Shown in pieces: positions 31,335 through 39,007 of a DNA stretch of 49,948 nt. Positions within the stretch are counted from its first letter, which is position 1. Every line of letters begins with the position of its first letter. The notes below the pieces were generated by a model. It saw nothing but the letters and a program-made list of their open reading frames with translations, was not told where the DNA came from and made no database searches. The stretch comes from an uncultured Eubacteriales bacterium (lineage in GTDB: Bacteria; Bacillota; Clostridia; Oscillospirales; Acutalibacteraceae). Where the stretch lies: the NCBI GenBank assembly GCA_949293815.1, contig CASFEZ010000016.1:1-49948 (forward strand), given 5' to 3'. The position numbers were made by a program, and so were the translations under genes.

Positions 31335-33071
31335 TCAGGAGTCCGAAACATCTTCATCCTGCAAAGCGTCATAGCCGCGTTCACCGGTGCGGATTTTAAT
31401 CACGTCTTCCACATCATAGATAAAGACCTTGCCGTCTCCGTAATTGCCGGTGTACAGGGTATCCTGTACGGTTTTGACCAGCGTTTCCACGGGAATTTTG
31501 CATACGACAATATCTATCTTCACCTTCGGCAGCAGGCGGGAAGATACAGGGCTGCCGCGGAAGTACAGCGGATGCCCTTTCTGCGCGCCGTAGCCGAATA
31601 CATTGGTAACGGTAATGCCGGTAACGCCGAGGTTATCCAAAGCCTCCTGTAAGGCCGAGAACTTGTTCTGGTTGGTCAGAATGCTCACCCTTGTAATCTT
31701 TGCGCCCTCGGATTCGTGGTGTTCCACCGTTACAGCTTTGGCTACGCTGACCTTGGGCTTCACAGGGGCTTCACCCTCCGCAGCGGGCAAGCCCTGTTCC
31801 AAAGATTCGGTTGCCAGGGCAAAATCCGGATAGGCAATGTTGCCGTGCTCGCCGATATCCAGACCCTGCATTTCCTCTTCGCGGGTAACACGGATGCCGA
31901 CGGTTTTTTTCAATACCAGCCCCACCAGCGCCGAGGAAACAAAGCTGAATGCGCCGATGGCGACAACGCCCAACAGCTGAATGCCCAACTGCTTAAAGCC
32001 GCCGCCGTAAAACAGACCGTTGGCGGTTGAAAGGGTGGTGACGCCTTCCTTGGCGAACAGCCCGACGCAAAGGGTTCCGAATACGCCGCAGCCCAGATGT
32101 ACAGAGGTAGCGCCCACCGGGTCATCAATCTTAATTTTATCAAAGAACAATACGAAAAATACAACCAAAATACCGGAAATCGCGCCAATCAAAATGGACG
32201 CTTCAATGGTCACATACGCGCAGCCGCCGGTGATGCCCACAAGACCCGCGAGGCAGCCGTTGATGGTCATGCCCAAATCCGGTTTTTTCATGACAATCCA
32301 CGAGGTGATGGTGGAGGTCAGTACCGCAGCAATGGCGGAGGTATTGGTGGTCATCAGGATATGCATGACATCCTCCGGGTTCTGGAAGCTCATGGTGGAT
32401 CCGGGGTTAAAGCCGAACCAGCCGAGCCACAGCACAAACAGACCGATAACCGCCAGCGACATGCTGTGACCGGGTATGGCTTTGGGTTTGCCGTCCTTGC
32501 CGTATTTGCCGATACGCGGCCCCAAAAGCAGCGCGCCGGACAGCGCCGACCAGCCGCCCAGGGAGTGAACCACCGCGTCGCCTGCAAAATCCATAAAGCC
32601 AAGGTCGGCGAGCCAGCCGCCGCCCCAGACCCAGTGACCGACGATGGGATAAATCACAAGGGTCAAAACAAATGAGAAGATAATAAACGAAACATATTTT
32701 ACACGCTCCGCCACAGCGCCCGAAACAATGGTGGCCGCTGTGCCGCAGAACACAAGCTGGAAGAAGAATTTGCCCCAGAAGGGAACCGACGACGTCAGGG
32801 TATCGTCATAAAAAGACAAATCCTGGTTGCCGAGAATGAACAGATGCTCTGTGCCAACAAACGGATTGTCGCCGCCGAACATCAATCCCCACCCCAAAAG
32901 CAAAAAGCCGAGGGAGGAAACGGCGAAAACAATGAAGTTTTTCGATAAAATATTGACGGTGTTCTTCGACCGGGCAAAGCCGGATTCCACGCTGGCAAAG
33001 CCGAGGTTCATAAAGAACACCAATATGGCTGCAAGGAATACCCATAGGGTGTCTATTAACGAATACTCCAT
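31335..33071 (-). CDS. amt: Ammonium transporter fused to a PII signalling domain
   Basis: 578 residues. Residues 1 to about 400 are an Amt channel with 11 membrane segments, including WLGWFGFNPGSTM and the twin-His regions VVHSLGGWSALSGALLLGP and SVHLGCGVFGTL. A linker follows, then a PII (GlnB/GlnK) domain at about 458-570 with VTGITVTNVFGYGAQKGH, LLPKVKIDIVV and the C-terminal nucleotide-binding TGNYGDGKVFIYDVEDV and IRTGERGYDAL. PII normally plugs Amt as a separate protein; here it is built in. In the T-loop the residues aligned with Tyr46 and Tyr51 of E. coli PII are Phe and Val, so uridylylation at 51 is not possible. ATP/ADP and 2-oxoglutarate binding probably regulate it directly. Confidence 0.93.
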   Translation of the reverse strand: MEYSLIDTLWVFLAAILVFFMNLGFASVESGFARSKNTVNILSKNFIVFAVSSLGFLLLGWGLMFGGDNPFVGTEHLFILGNQDLSFYDDTLTSSVPFWGKFFFQLVFCGTAATIVSGAVAERVKYVSFIIFSFVLTLVIYPIVGHWVWGGGWLADLGFMDFAGDAVVHSLGGWSALSGALLLGPRIGKYGKDGKPKAIPGHSMSLAVIGLFVLWLGWFGFNPGSTMSFQNPEDVMHILMTTNTSAIAAVLTSTITSWIVMKKPDLGMTINGCLAGLVGITGGCAYVTIEASILIGAISGILVVFFVLFFDKIKIDDPVGATSVHLGCGVFGTLCVGLFAKEGVTTLSTANGLFYGGGFKQLGIQLLGVVAIGAFSFVSSALVGLVLKKTVGIRVTREEEMQGLDIGEHGNIAYPDFALATESLEQGLPAAEGEAPVKPKVSVAKAVTVEHHESEGAKITRVSILTNQNKFSALQEALDNLGVTGITVTNVFGYGAQKGHPLYFRGSPVSSRLLPKVKIDIVVCKIPVETLVKTVQDTLYTGNYGDGKVFIYDVEDVIKIRTGERGYDALQDEDVSDS

Positions 33072-33102
33072 GGAACATGCACCTCCGAGATAAATAAAAT
33101 AA

Positions 33103-33143
33103 AACAGGACAACGGCGTTTCCCGGGAACGCCGTTGTCCTGTT
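33103..33143 (-). promoter_or_regulatory. Long perfect hairpin in the amt leader
   Basis: 17-base perfect arms (33143-33127 and 33119-33103 on the minus strand) enclose CCCGGGA, followed by TTTTATTTTATTTAT and then the amt ribosome binding site. It starts about 7 bases after the -10, so it would be the very 5' end of the mRNA. It looks like a terminator placed as an attenuator or a 5'-stabilising stem. Confidence 0.75.
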
Positions 33144-33149
33144 ATTGTC

Positions 33150-33178
33150 ATTATATTCCGCTTGTTACGATTTGTCAA
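33150..33178 (-). promoter_or_regulatory. Consensus promoter of amt
   Basis: Minus-strand TTGACA (33178-33173), 17 bases, TATAAT (33155-33150). The AT-rich stretch 33179-33329 between here and nfnB holds no gene. Confidence 0.88.
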
Positions 33179-33329
33179 TAATTTAGCAAAAATTTCTTTG
33201 CTTTTGATTCTTTTGAATAGTTATTTTTTAATTTTATCCTATTTTTTGGCTAAATTATGGATATGAGCGCACTGCAAACGCAGGATTCGCCTACCTTTGA
33301 CAAACCGGGATATGCCGGTCAAAATCTCT

Positions 33330-34721
33330 TTATTTTTTATCCTGTAAATATTTATCGATGGCAGCAGCCGCCTTTTTGCCGGCGGACATGGCCAGAATAA
33401 CGGTTGCCGCGCCGGTTACCGCGTCCCCGCCGGCGAAAATGCCAGGGCGGGAGGTCATCCCGTTTTCATCGGTTTCAATGCCGCCCTTGCGGTTGGTGAT
33501 AATGCCGTCGGTGGTGGAGGTAATCAGCGGGTTCGGGGAGGTGCCGATGGCGACAATGACACAATCGGTGTCCACAATAAAATCGGAGTTTTCCACCGGT
33601 ACCGGGCGGCGGCGACCGGAGGCATCCGGCGCGCCGAGGGTCATTTTTTCACAAAGAAACCCCCGTGCAAAGCCTTTCTCATCGGAAAGAATCTCCAGCG
33701 GCGCGGTTAAAAAGCGGAACTGAATGCCTTCCTCTATGGCGTTTTCGTATTCCTCTTTCCTGGCGGGCAGCTCCGCTTCCGACCGGCGGTAGACAATCGT
33801 CACTTCCTGCGCCCCCAGGCGCTTGGCCACCCGGGCGGCGTCCATGGCCACATTGCCGCCGCCGATAACCGCCACCCGCTTGGCGGTGCGGATGGGAGTG
33901 GCGCTGTCGGGCTGATAGGCTTTCATCAGGTTGGTGCGGGTCAAAAACTCATTCGCCGAATAGACCCCGCAAAGCCCCTCGCCGGGAATGCCGGAAAACC
34001 GGGGCAAACCGGCGCCGCTGCCGATAAAGACAGCCTCGTACGCTTCATCGTGTATCAGCTCGTCGATGGTAAAGGTTTTTCCGATGATGGTATTGGTCAT
34101 AAACTGAACCCCCATCTGCTTTAGGGTTTCCAGCTCGCTTTCTACAATTTTCTTGGGCAGCCGGAACTCCGGAATGCCGTATACCAGAACGCCGCCCGCC
34201 TTGTGCAGCGCTTCAAAAACCGTAACGGCATAGCCGCGTCTGGCAAGCTCTCCGGCACAGGAAAGCCCGGAGGGACCCGAACCGACCACCGCGACTTTGT
34301 GTCCGTTTGGTTGTGATTTGCGCGGAGATTCGGCGCCGCCGGCGAGATGGCAGTCGGCAGCATAGCGCTCCAGACGGCCGATGGCAACCGGTTCGCCTTT
34401 GATGCCCCGGGTGCAGGTGCTTTCACACTGGGTTTCCTGTGTGCATACTCTGCCGCAGACAGCGGGCAGAGAGCTTTGCTGAGAAAGAATATGATACGCG
34501 CCCTCGGTATCGCCTGCGGCAATTTTGCCGATAAAGTTCGGAATATCAATATTTACCGGGCAGCTTTTGACGCAGGGGGCGTTTTTGCAGTTAAGACAGC
34601 GGTTTGCTTCCGCGACTGCCATTTCCCGGGTATAGCCCAGCGCCACTTCTTCAAAGTCGGCAATCCGCTCCTGCGGCGCGCGCACCGGCATGGGGTTCTT
34701 TAAGTTTTTCTGTTCAGCCAT
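33330..34721 (-). CDS. nfnB: NfnB/GltD-like NADPH:ferredoxin oxidoreductase large subunit
   Basis: 463 residues from the ATG at 34721 (GGAGG at 9 bases; it overlaps the end of nfnA by 8 bases). The N-terminal 4Fe-4S domain shows CLNCKNAPCVKSCPV and CGRVCTQETQCESTC. The first Rossmann motif is VVGSGPSGLSCAGELARRGY and the second VIGGGNVAMDAARVAKRLGA. The C-terminal GIFAGGDAVTGAATVI binds FAD. Such proteins are often annotated as NADPH-dependent glutamate synthase small subunit (GltA). With nfnA next to it, the better reading is the electron-bifurcating NADH-dependent reduced ferredoxin:NADP+ oxidoreductase (Nfn). There is no glutamate synthase large subunit here. Confidence 0.9.
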   Translation of the reverse strand: MAEQKNLKNPMPVRAPQERIADFEEVALGYTREMAVAEANRCLNCKNAPCVKSCPVNIDIPNFIGKIAAGDTEGAYHILSQQSSLPAVCGRVCTQETQCESTCTRGIKGEPVAIGRLERYAADCHLAGGAESPRKSQPNGHKVAVVGSGPSGLSCAGELARRGYAVTVFEALHKAGGVLVYGIPEFRLPKKIVESELETLKQMGVQFMTNTIIGKTFTIDELIHDEAYEAVFIGSGAGLPRFSGIPGEGLCGVYSANEFLTRTNLMKAYQPDSATPIRTAKRVAVIGGGNVAMDAARVAKRLGAQEVTIVYRRSEAELPARKEEYENAIEEGIQFRFLTAPLEILSDEKGFARGFLCEKMTLGAPDASGRRRPVPVENSDFIVDTDCVIVAIGTSPNPLITSTTDGIITNRKGGIETDENGMTSRPGIFAGGDAVTGAATVILAMSAGKKAAAAIDKYLQDKK

Positions 34722-35562
34722 TGGCATCCGCCTCCTTAAACAGATTGCATGTCTTTTCATAGGCATGCCGCTCAAAGTCCTTATAAACGGCATTGCGGGT
34801 CAGCATTTCATTGAAATCCACCAGATGCCCGTCAAAATCCGGTCCGTCTACGCAGGCAAAGCAGGTCGCGCCGCCCACGGTCAGGCGGCAGCCGCCGCAC
34901 ATACCGGTGCCGTCAATCATGATTGGGTTCATGGATACAATGGTTCTCTGGTGGTAAACCTCGGTTAAACGGCAGACAAATTTCATCATCACCAAAGGAC
35001 CTGCCGTAAACACCCGGTCATATTTTTCGCCGCTGTCAAATAAATCTTTCAGCGCATCGGTCACAACACCTTTTTGACCTGCGCTGCCGTCATCGGTGCA
35101 CAGGATATGCTTGACGCTGATTGCCTGCATTTCCTCATCCAAAATCACATTGTCTTTGCTGCGGAACCCGCAGACCGTATGCACCTCACAGCCGAGCCGG
35201 TGCAGCTTTTTGGCAACCGGATAGGCAATGGCGCAGCCTACGCCGCCGCCGACCACCGCTACTTTTTTCAGACCGTTGGTATAGGTTGCGTTGCCGAGGG
35301 GTCCTGCAAAATCGCTGATGAACTCGCCGGCTTTTTTTTGTGCAAGTTTCCATGTGGTTGCGCCGACGGTTTGAAAAATAATGCGCACCGTACCTGCTTG
35401 CGGGTCTGCGTCCGCAATGGTCAGCGGAATGCGTTCGCCCTCTTCATCCACGCGCAGAATAATAAACTGCCCCGGCTGCGCCTTGGTCGCAACGGCAGGC
35501 GCTTCAATGTGCATAGATGTCACAGTTGGATTTAATATCTCTTTTTGAATAATTTTGTACAT
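34714..35562 (-). CDS. nfnA: NfnA, FAD/NAD-binding small subunit of the Nfn complex
   Basis: 282 residues from the ATG at 35562 (AGGA at 9 bases); a TTG at 35571 is in frame but too close to the binding site. It has an N-terminal FAD-binding barrel (AQPGQFIILRVDEEGERIPL), a NAD-binding Rossmann domain (VAVVGGGVGCAIAYPVAKKL), and a C-terminal 2Fe-2S segment with GTGMCGGCRLTV and FACVDGPDFDGHLVDF. It belongs to the sulfide dehydrogenase/dihydroorotate-dehydrogenase-electron-transfer family. With NfnB it couples NADH and ferredoxin to NADPH formation in anaerobes. Expressed first in the operon. Confidence 0.92.
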   Translation of the reverse strand: MYKIIQKEILNPTVTSMHIEAPAVATKAQPGQFIILRVDEEGERIPLTIADADPQAGTVRIIFQTVGATTWKLAQKKAGEFISDFAGPLGNATYTNGLKKVAVVGGGVGCAIAYPVAKKLHRLGCEVHTVCGFRSKDNVILDEEMQAISVKHILCTDDGSAGQKGVVTDALKDLFDSGEKYDRVFTAGPLVMMKFVCRLTEVYHQRTIVSMNPIMIDGTGMCGGCRLTVGGATCFACVDGPDFDGHLVDFNEMLTRNAVYKDFERHAYEKTCNLFKEADANG

Positions 35563-35611
35563 ATCTTTCAATCCTGTTCAATTATGGTAAAATACCCGCT
35601 GATACAGCTAT

Positions 35612-35640
35612 ATTTTATATATTGTATTTGCCGATGTCAA
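35612..35640 (-). promoter_or_regulatory. Promoter of nfnAB
   Basis: Minus-strand TTGACA (35640-35635), 17 bases, TAAAAT (35617-35612), 50 bases before the nfnA start. Confidence 0.8.
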
Positions 35641-35784
35641 GGTGTTCGCAAAAGTTTTTTATTTATAGAAAAATATAACAAAAAACCCTTTTTGCCCGGA
35701 TGTTTTTTTGTTTAGAAAGGTAGATAAACGGAGCAGCATACCGGCTTCGATTGTGGTTGGTTTTTACAAAAAAGGCGTTTTTTC

Positions 35785-35813
35785 TTGACATTCTATCGAA
35801 CAATATGTACAAT
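35785..35813 (+). promoter_or_regulatory. Promoter of the internal-dockerin gene
   Basis: TTGACA (35785-35790), 17 bases, TACAAT (35808-35813), 30 bases before the GTG start. The 35641-35784 stretch between the two divergent promoters holds no gene. Confidence 0.8.
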
Positions 35814-35842
35814 ATTACCATAGGAATGGCAGGTGAGATTTT

Positions 35843-36943
35843 GTGAACAGACAGAATGGGAAAAAACTGTGTGCTTGCGGGCTGGCAATGCTTTTGTTTG
35901 CGGTTTCGCTGCTGCCTGCCGGAGCGACAGATCTTTCGCTTTCGGCGCATGACGGGACGGTTTCGGTCATATTGGCGGATTCGGTTAAAATTTTAACCGG
36001 TTTTGCCCCCGGGGAAACGCTGGCTGCCGCTGCCGAGCGGTTCGATTGCCGCGATCATATGCTGTTTATGAATATGGATGGGGAAGTGCTGACGGATGGC
36101 GCGGCACTGCTGTATACCGGTGTGCCGGTTCTGGTAACCGACGGCGATCAGGTTTTGGATGTGGGTGTTTTTGCTGTTTGGGGCGATTTGGACGGCAACG
36201 CTGCGGCAACGACTGCGGACGCGCGCCGCATTTTGCGGGCGGCAACCCGACTGGAGGAGCTTGGTGCGCTGCCGGCTGCGGCGGCGGATTGCAACGCGGA
36301 CGGGCGCGTAAATACAACCGACGCGCGTCTGGCGCTGCGGGCGGCTGTGGGGCTGGCGGATTTGGATAATCAGATTGGCGCGGTGCCCGATGATTCCGAC
36401 CCTGTTGCCATTTACGCGTATTATACCGGCGAAGACCCGCAGGCAGGTACTCGGTTGAACGTCGAGAGCATAAAGGTGATTGCCGTTTATTCCGATGCCC
36501 GGTATGCGGTTGTGACCGATGCGTTTACGGTTTCTCCGGAGGATCTGACCAGCGCCGTTCCCGGCGAAGCGGTGTTTACGGTTACCTGGCGGGATTTAAG
36601 CTGTGAAATGCGCGTCACCTTTACCGCGCGCGAGGCGGAAAGCTACTATCCGGACTCGTTTGTGCCGGACTATGATACCTTCGCCGGGGTGCAGTATACC
36701 AAGGTCTATCACCAGATTGACTATATTGCCTATACCTACACCGCCGAGCGGAACATTACGGATTATATTCTGTTTGAATCGTATTTATCCTATTTGGAAT
36801 CCTGCGGTTTCACCTGTACGCAAAAAAGTGTGGATTCGCGTATGGTGGGCGCACTGTATGTAAACCTTGCGCAAAATGCCGCCGTAGCCGTGATTTATGA
36901 TTTCGGCATGAAGCAGATCATTATTGCGGTCGGCAGCGGCTGA
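35843..36943 (+). CDS. Secreted protein with an internal dockerin module
   Basis: 366 residues starting at a GTG (GGCAGGTGAG upstream). A signal peptide (LAMLLFAVSLLPAGATDLSL) is followed by a beta-rich region with ILTGFAPGETLAAAAERF. A type I dockerin-like module lies at about 112-178: first loop DLDGNAAATTAD, which is weaker, and second loop DCNADGRVNTTD, which is good. The remaining 190 residues contain an Ig-like stretch and a Tyr-rich C-terminal domain (YDTFAGVQYTKVYHQIDYIA ... VAVIYDFGMKQIIIAVG) that I do not recognise. Dockerins are normally terminal, so the internal position is unusual. Confidence 0.8.
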   Translation: MNRQNGKKLCACGLAMLLFAVSLLPAGATDLSLSAHDGTVSVILADSVKILTGFAPGETLAAAAERFDCRDHMLFMNMDGEVLTDGAALLYTGVPVLVTDGDQVLDVGVFAVWGDLDGNAAATTADARRILRAATRLEELGALPAAAADCNADGRVNTTDARLALRAAVGLADLDNQIGAVPDDSDPVAIYAYYTGEDPQAGTRLNVESIKVIAVYSDARYAVVTDAFTVSPEDLTSAVPGEAVFTVTWRDLSCEMRVTFTAREAESYYPDSFVPDYDTFAGVQYTKVYHQIDYIAYTYTAERNITDYILFESYLSYLESCGFTCTQKSVDSRMVGALYVNLAQNAAVAVIYDFGMKQIIIAVGSG

Positions 36944-36953
36944 TAAATTAAAC

Positions 36954-36982
36954 TTTACATTTTTGACAGAATATATTATAAT
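36954..36982 (+). promoter_or_regulatory. Promoter of the CDP-sugar operon
   Basis: TTTACA (36954-36959), 17 bases, TATAAT (36977-36982), about 138 bases before the rfbF start. No terminator separates it from the preceding gene. Confidence 0.7.
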
Positions 36983-37119
36983 TCAATGGGGCGTGGTACG
37001 GCACTTGTGTGGACGTACTGCAAAAGAAAGAAAAAAGAGATTGCCTCAAAGCGTCTGAACCGGCGTTTTGGCGGGATCGCTCAGAAATTCCACCGATAAC
37101 AAAGAAAGGCGGTAAACCG

Positions 37120-37896
37120 ATGAAAGTTGTGATTTTGGCAGGCGGTTTCGGTACACGAATCAGCGAGGAAAGCCATCTTCGTCCGAAGCCAATGATTGAA
37201 ATCGGCGGCATGCCGATTATGTGGCATATTATGAAGCATTATTCCTCCTATGGGTATAATGATTTTATCATCTGCGCGGGTTATAAGCAGCAGGTGATAA
37301 AGGAGTTTTTTGCCAATTATTACCTGCATCGCAGCGATATTACCTTTGATTTTACCAGCGGCGGCAAAATGCTGGTGCACACCGAATATTCCGAACCGTG
37401 GAAGGTCACGGTGGTGGATACCGGTCTGAACACCATGACCGGCGGCAGAATCAAGCGCATTCGTCCTCATTTGAACGGCGAGCCGTTTATGCTGACCTAC
37501 GGCGACGGCGTTTCCGATGTGGATATTGACAAGCTGGTTGCTTTCCATAATGAAAAAGGGCAGATGGCAACCCTTACGGCGATTCAATTGACCCAGCGTT
37601 TCGGTGTGATTGATATTGACAGCGAGCAGAATGTACAGGAGTTCCGCGAAAAAACCGCCCAGGACGGCGGCTGTATCAACGGCGGCTTTATGGTGCTGGA
37701 GCAGGGGATTTTTGATTTGATTGAAGGCGATGCCACGGTGTTTGAAAAATATCCGCTGGAGCAGGCAGCCAAAATGGGGCAGCTGAACGCCTATAAACAC
37801 AACGGCTTCTGGCAGCCCATGGACACCATGCGCGATAAGGATTTATTGGAAAAATTATGGGCAAGCGGCAACGCCCCCTGGAAAAACTGGGATTGA
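37120..37896 (+). CDS. rfbF: Glucose-1-phosphate cytidylyltransferase
   Basis: 258 residues, the standard length. Makes CDP-glucose from CTP and glucose-1-phosphate, the first step of all CDP-3,6-dideoxyhexose routes. The nucleotidyltransferase signature VVILAGGFGTRISEESHLRP begins at residue 3, followed by KPMIEIGGMPIMWHIMKHYS and the metal-binding YGDGVSDVDI. I chose the ATG at 37120 (AAAGGCGG upstream) since an upstream in-frame ATG at 37009 adds 37 unrelated residues. Confidence 0.97.
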   Translation: MKVVILAGGFGTRISEESHLRPKPMIEIGGMPIMWHIMKHYSSYGYNDFIICAGYKQQVIKEFFANYYLHRSDITFDFTSGGKMLVHTEYSEPWKVTVVDTGLNTMTGGRIKRIRPHLNGEPFMLTYGDGVSDVDIDKLVAFHNEKGQMATLTAIQLTQRFGVIDIDSEQNVQEFREKTAQDGGCINGGFMVLEQGIFDLIEGDATVFEKYPLEQAAKMGQLNAYKHNGFWQPMDTMRDKDLLEKLWASGNAPWKNWD

Positions 37897-37918
37897 CCTG
37901 ATATTTTGGAGATGTAGT

Positions 37919-38971
37919 ATGACAAATCTTGATTTTTATAAAGGGAAACGGGTGTTTGTAACCGGGCATACCGGGTTTAAAGGGTCATGGCTGGTAAAAA
38001 TCCTGCTTTCCGCCGGCGCTGAGGTGACCGGCTATTCGCTGCAACCGCCCACCAATCCCAATCTGTTTTCCATGATTGGCGTTCAGGATAAAATGCATTC
38101 CGTTATAGGCGATATCCGCGATTATGACGCGCTGAAAACCGCGTTTGACGAAGCGGCGCCGGAAATTGTTTTCCATCTGGCAGCGCAGCCGATTGTACTG
38201 ACCTCGTATGAACAGCCGAAATATACCTACGAAACCAATGTGATGGGTACGGTCAATTTGCTGGAGTGCGTCCGGCATTCCGATACGGTGCGTTCGGTTT
38301 TGAATGTGACGACGGACAAGGTTTACAAAAACAACGAGTGGTGCTGGGGCTATCGGGAAAACGAGCCGCTGGACGGCTACGACCCCTATTCCAACTCCAA
38401 GTCCTGCTCGGAGCTGGTGACCCACAGCTATAAAGCCTCGTTTTTTGACAATACGGGTATCGCGATTTCCACCGCCCGGGCGGGCAATGTAATCGGCGGC
38501 GGCGATTTTGCCGACAACCGGATTATCCCCGACTGTGTGCGCGCCGCCATGGCTGGAAAACCCATTGGCGTCAGGAACCCCAATTCCATTCGTCCCTATC
38601 AGCATGTTTTGGAACCGCTGGCGGTGTATTTGCTGATTGCCCAAAAGCAATATGAGGACCCGTCATATCAGGGGTATTACAACGTGGGACCCAATGAGTC
38701 CGACTGCCTGACCACCGGCGAGCTGGCGGAAATTTTCTGCCAGAGCTGGGGCAATGGGCAGACCTATGAAGCCGCCCAGAAGGACGGTCCCCACGAGGCA
38801 AACTTCCTGAAGCTGGACTGCTCCCTTGCCAAAAAAACCTTTGGCTGGCAGCCGGTGTGGACAGCGCGGCAGGCGGTGGAGAAAACCGTGGAATGGACCA
38901 AGGTTTACGCCTCCGGCGGCGATACCGCCGAAGCGGCATATAAACAGATTCAGGAATTTTTCGGCTTATAA
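37919..38971 (+). CDS. rfbG: CDP-glucose 4,6-dehydratase
   Basis: 350-residue short-chain dehydrogenase/reductase that makes CDP-4-keto-6-deoxyglucose. The NAD motif is VFVTGHTGFKGSWL (residues 11-24); the SDR catalytic Tyr/Lys lie in GYDPYSNSKSCSELV. HLAAQPIVLTSYEQP and TTDKVYKN are typical RfbG strings. Its start is 22 bases after rfbF. Confidence 0.96.
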   Translation: MTNLDFYKGKRVFVTGHTGFKGSWLVKILLSAGAEVTGYSLQPPTNPNLFSMIGVQDKMHSVIGDIRDYDALKTAFDEAAPEIVFHLAAQPIVLTSYEQPKYTYETNVMGTVNLLECVRHSDTVRSVLNVTTDKVYKNNEWCWGYRENEPLDGYDPYSNSKSCSELVTHSYKASFFDNTGIAISTARAGNVIGGGDFADNRIIPDCVRAAMAGKPIGVRNPNSIRPYQHVLEPLAVYLLIAQKQYEDPSYQGYYNVGPNESDCLTTGELAEIFCQSWGNGQTYEAAQKDGPHEANFLKLDCSLAKKTFGWQPVWTARQAVEKTVEWTKVYASGGDTAEAAYKQIQEFFGL

Positions 38972-39007
38972 GCCGTCATATGATAACGCGAAAGGAATTT
39001 TCATTCA

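Noticed and set aside
33103-33143. Ordinary terminator of a plus-strand gene
   Set aside because: No plus-strand gene ends before it; it lies between the amt promoter and the amt start.
33330-34721. Glutamate synthase small subunit
   Set aside because: There is no large subunit, and the overlapping upstream gene encodes an NfnA-type FAD/2Fe-2S subunit, so Nfn is the better call.
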